Source of the DNA: Gymnopus androsaceus JB14
Lineage: Eukaryota; Basidiomycota; Agaricomycetes; Agaricales; Omphalotaceae
DNA: 33,269 bases
Assembly (NCBI GenBank): GCA_009733575.1
Contig: ML769930.1
Location: 1 to 33,269 of the forward strand
Direction of reading: 5' to 3'
This document shows, piece by piece, positions 30,376 to 33,269 of the stretch (position 1 is its first letter; every line of letters begins with the position of its first letter). A program made the translations under genes and the position numbers. Below the pieces are notes generated by a model, which saw only the letters and a program-made list of their open reading frames with translations, made no database searches and had not been told where the DNA came from.

Positions 30376-31838
30376 CTTATATTTGCGTTATATTCCGTTC
30401 TAGGGGTAATCAAAAAATTGATGGACTGCCAAAGATTCTTGTATGCTGTATCAGTATCATGCCTAGAAATGATAGAGCAGACTCTGCCTTTGAAAGATGC
30501 TATGCATACAGCTGCATCAGCATCATGTCATCTAGAAAATGATCATCGCAGCAAAAACTCCTAGCAGGGTATATGAGCAACCGCCGCAATTGGCTAGACA
30601 TAGTTAGGAGTAACCCATGCCCATAATAGGCTGAACAGCTAGCCGTTGGAGGTAAAACAGGAGGCGTGACAGCGGTATTCGGGACTAGAATTTGAAATAA
30701 GTATTCGACCGTCTTGGAATCACAACCTACATGTCCTTTTGGTTTTTACTTATTTAATGCGTATTTTTTGAGACTGCTCGAAAACAGTATTTTCTGAAAG
30801 GAAGGAAGATTATTACACGGCATGGTCCAAGAACTGAACGCCAGATAATTACTCAATGCGGCACTAGCAAAGGCACGGGGCGTCCACGATGAAACCGCAC
30901 GAGCTCACAGCTGGCCGTCGCCGCTGTTGTAGATCCCAGTCCCATCATAGGGAGGCTGTGATCAAGTGCTGAGAGTACCTGCTTCCAGCGTCGTCTCGCT
31001 GCTGTGTTCAGTATGTGGAAGTGAGCATGAGGGTTGGGCTGTTGCCACACGGGGTGGTCAAGCCCAAATCAAACGACTAGCTCAGATCCGGCCCACAGAA
31101 CGCTCGACAGGAGATAGCCTCTAGGAAGACAGAAACTGACAGGTTTAATGAAGTAGGGCGGGTATACTTTATAATATAACGAAGTAATTGGAAGTATAAG
31201 TAGATCATGTATGTGGTGTAGAATATAATATAGCAGAGTGAAATATGACTTGTCTAATGAAGATTGTGTATATAATTTTGAAAGAGAGGGAAGTAGGTGG
31301 ATTGAGTTGTACAAGACAGAGAAAGCTCGGTAAACGAGCACTTGCAGCGACGACGATGGGTGCGGAAGCGAAAATGCGAATCACGTACTTCCGCGCAGTG
31401 CTGGATGGGCTGTGGGCAATGATCATCTTTCCATTTTTTAATCACTAGTCATTAGAGCTTATTAGTAGTGCATCGTATACCGTGGTCCATAAAAGCAGGT
31501 GCAGTTCAACCTTGTTACCATTTCAATGGTGCTTGGCGCAATTAAAATTTTTGGAAGACGAGATAAACCACCAGATGAAACGGCATTAAGATCATAATGT
31601 CAAGTAACATCTCTAAAAGCGCAAAGAAAGGAGCCAAGCTGTATAGAAAAAGGATGATAAGAGGAAGGCAAAAGGTCAGAAAACGACGAAACTAATAGAG
31701 TAGGATTTGGGAAAAGTGCTCCCCCATATGAGCCAAGAAACAAGAGCGGGCAAGGATAGGTTGCTATGAGATACTCCGAGTCGATAACTATGGATATCAG
31801 AGTTAAACCGGGCTCCGAGTCTAGAGTCTGAAATATCT
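30376..31838. other. Long intergenic stretch
   Basis: No credible gene in about 1.4 kb. 30442-30473 and 30503-30541 are imperfect direct copies (both read roughly CATCAGCATCATG ... CTAGAAAATGAT). 31140-31290 is AT-rich. The minus frame 31050-30853 (65 codons) has no recognisable domain. Confidence 0.45.
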
Positions 31839-31857
31839 CTACTGGAGATATTGACGG

Positions 31858-32069
31858 AGCTCGTCATGGTTGACAAGAAAGCCACATGTGCCGGAGTAGC
31901 ATTTCATCGTATTCTGATTTCTTGCTGATTTCGCACAATTTATAAATAGACAGAAGTCTTTAAAACTTGTACAAGTCCTTACATTAAAGGTTTGAAGAGC
32001 AGCCGCTAAGAGAGCTACAGCCCTGATTAATGCACTTTGCACTTCTGGATTTTCAAGTGCAAGTATCAT
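31858..32069 (-). CDS. Possible small divergent gene, hypothetical
   Basis: From ATG 32069 the minus strand reads MILALENPEVQSALIRAV with an alanine-rich helix. A GTAAGG donor follows at about 31983. Splicing to a CAG near 31912 would continue NTMKCYSGTCGFLVNHDEL and stop in the same area. About 50 residues, no known domain. Offered only because the splice signals are good; it may be chance. It would be transcribed away from the gene starting at 32160. Confidence 0.2.
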
Positions 32070-32159
32070 GTAAGCAGATTATCTCACGTGACCCATAAAT
32101 GCGTCTATTGTTGCCGGGACACGTGTATGACTCAGAGTCTCCTCAATATCGTTGCAACA

Positions 32160-33020
32160 ATGCAAGACGAATTGCTTGAGTTTTTGAAGCAGCGCCCACA
32201 GAATATTGATGATCCTCTCACGATTCCTCCTCATCTTGGCCTTCTTTCGCCCCAGGCTTATATCGACGTTGCGGTAGATTACGTCGAGCAGTATGCGTTT
32301 GACAGAACTTTCACTGTATACACGCTCAAGACCCGGACGCCGTCGCGCTTCACTCCCGACTGTAAATGGAAAATAAAGGCACGACAATATCTGCGAGCCT
32401 GTATCATGGTTGATAGAAGTGGGCTGGCATCCATAGATCAAGCCTATGACTCAGGACACCAGCAACAGCGTTTCATCCACGAAGTGGTCTTTAAACAACA
32501 ATTCAAACTAGAGGAACTTGCATCGGAAATGTTGGCGCTGGTAGAATTAAGTGCGTTCCTTTCTCAATCATCTTAGCAGTATCTGATTTAGGGGCAGTTC
32601 GTTCAGAAACAAAAACTGCATCCTCTGTAGCTACCCCCTTGGACACTGGCAAGCCGAGGGACACGATTGTTAAGGATAAGGTATCTGCGAGTCCTCAGTG
32701 CTTGATGTTGGAGCTCACTCTGTCTAGGTCCGGGATCGTGATTTCAGCTGTCGTATGACTGGGGCTGCAAGAAGGAAGAAGAGACACTCCGAGCAGCGAG
32801 TGCGCGCATCTTTACAGGTAGCCCATGGTCTACCCTATGGTATGGGATCTACTGTTCGTCATTCGTCATCCATATATTGTCTTTGTATGCTCTAACCATC
32901 TATTAGGCGTTCAGTCTTGTAACGGCACTCACTGGTATCCCAGCCAACAACTGGAAGGCTGATTGTGTCGAAGATGCGTTCTTAACACTGGGGGCAAGGC
33001 CCAAGGCAATCAAAATGTGA
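32160..33020 (+). CDS. Small hypothetical protein with an HNH_2-like CRMTG motif
   Basis: Exons 32160-32550, 32592-32680, 32728-32817 and 32907-33020 (GT-AG introns of 41-89 nt) give 684 nt, 227 residues. An in-frame ATG at 32127 is an alternative start. The N-terminal two thirds (MQDELLEFLKQRPQN, SPQAYIDVAVDYVEQYAF, WKIKARQYLRACI) is helical and not recognised. Exon 3 encodes VRDRDFSCRMTGAARRKKR, which resembles the C-x-v-TG start of fungal HNH_2 nuclease domains. The expected downstream His-Asn-His residues are not seen in the last exon (ALTGIPANNWKADCVEDAFLTL). It could be a degenerate or truncated member, or an unrelated protein. The reading frame itself is clean through four exons. Confidence 0.55.
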
Positions 33021-33269
33021 TGCCCTTACACGGATTCTGCCGGGATTCTGCAGGGATTCTCCAACAAGTAACACTGATGTCACAGACATATAAATATATA
33101 TATAATACATAATATTCTCACCACGTAGCATTGACATGTGAATTGGCAAGAGCTGGCCCGACTGGCCTGAGAAAGATAATCAGTCTCGTCATTTAAGTAC
33201 TCGGCTCTTGTCCAGTTCTCATTCATTCCTCATTCCTCATTCCCTCATGGTAATATGCACCTGTTCGTA
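33021..33269. other. Trailing intergenic sequence with short tandem repeats
   Basis: About three copies of GGGATTCTGC lie at 33030-33061, and CATTCCT/CATTCCC recurs at 33221-33246. An ATG at 33246 followed by a GTAATATGC donor-like sequence hints at a gene start beyond the window edge. Confidence 0.35.

Noticed and set aside
30853..31050. 65-codon minus-strand frame
   Set aside because: No domain, no splice or promoter context; kept only as a remark in the intergenic entry.
31832..31852. 8-bp perfect hairpin AATATCTC/GAGATATT
   Set aside because: Too short and AT-rich to be more than chance in a 33-kb window; eukaryotic context gives no terminator reading.

Overview
The window looks like a repeat-rich, accessory stretch of an Agaricomycete (mushroom-forming basidiomycete) genome. 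Host genes are broken by many 45-75 nt GT-AG introns. The recognisable families are ones that Agaricomycetes carry in many copies: seven-transmembrane (7TM) proteins, a FunK1-type kinase and an F-box protein. The mobile DNA is mostly Ty1/copia LTR retrotransposons plus short terminal-inverted-repeat (TIR) elements. No bacterial, plasmid or CRISPR feature was seen.

Layout. Positions 1-6500 hold no intact gene. They contain a degenerate ~95 bp satellite, a second 150-190 bp satellite (5031-5700), several MITE-like inverted-repeat elements (495-806, 3696-4211, 5749-6490 with 6025-6257 nested inside) and an internally deleted copia fragment (1385-3175, minus). Positions 6529-16217 are one old gene for a DDE integrase-like protein. 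It is split by two complete LTR retrotransposons in opposite orientation to it. Element B (7432-10086) lies inside an intron, with 5-bp target duplication CAACA. Element C (10371-15714) lies in an exon, with duplication CAAAC. Element C still shows gag, protease, integrase, reverse transcriptase and RNase H; element B is an in-frame gag-RNase H deletion derivative. Positions 16400-18245 are another nest: a 62-bp tRNA-like insertion with 15-bp target duplications, small TIR elements, a PIF/Harbinger-like transposase fragment and a 718-bp TIR element with a 9-bp target duplication.

From 18.8 kb the DNA becomes genic: 7TM gene A (18821-20145, +), a 747-bp TIR element (20877-21623), a decayed Ser/Thr kinase (21639-22916, +), a TMEM97/sigma-2-receptor-like EXPERA protein (22994-23691, -), a FunK1-type kinase (23795-26052, +), an F-box protein (26356-28038, +), 7TM gene B (28810-30297, -) and a small gene with an HNH_2-like CRMTG motif (32160-33020, +). 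The two 7TM genes share their intron layout and are paralogues. The TMEM97-like and FunK1 genes are divergent with about 100 bp between start codons.

How it fits together. The left half is a graveyard in which satellites, retrotransposons and TIR elements inserted into one another. Nearly all in-frame stops in the copia elements are TGA at places where arginine fits, and the LTR pairs differ mainly at CpG-derived dinucleotides. Both point to decay by deamination of methylated CpG. The most interesting observations are two consensus introns inside a copia pol region, primer-binding sites matching the anticodon arm of initiator tRNA-Met, the tiny tRNA-like insertion, and the twice-interrupted integrase-like gene. 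No clearly new multi-gene system could be established from sequence alone.
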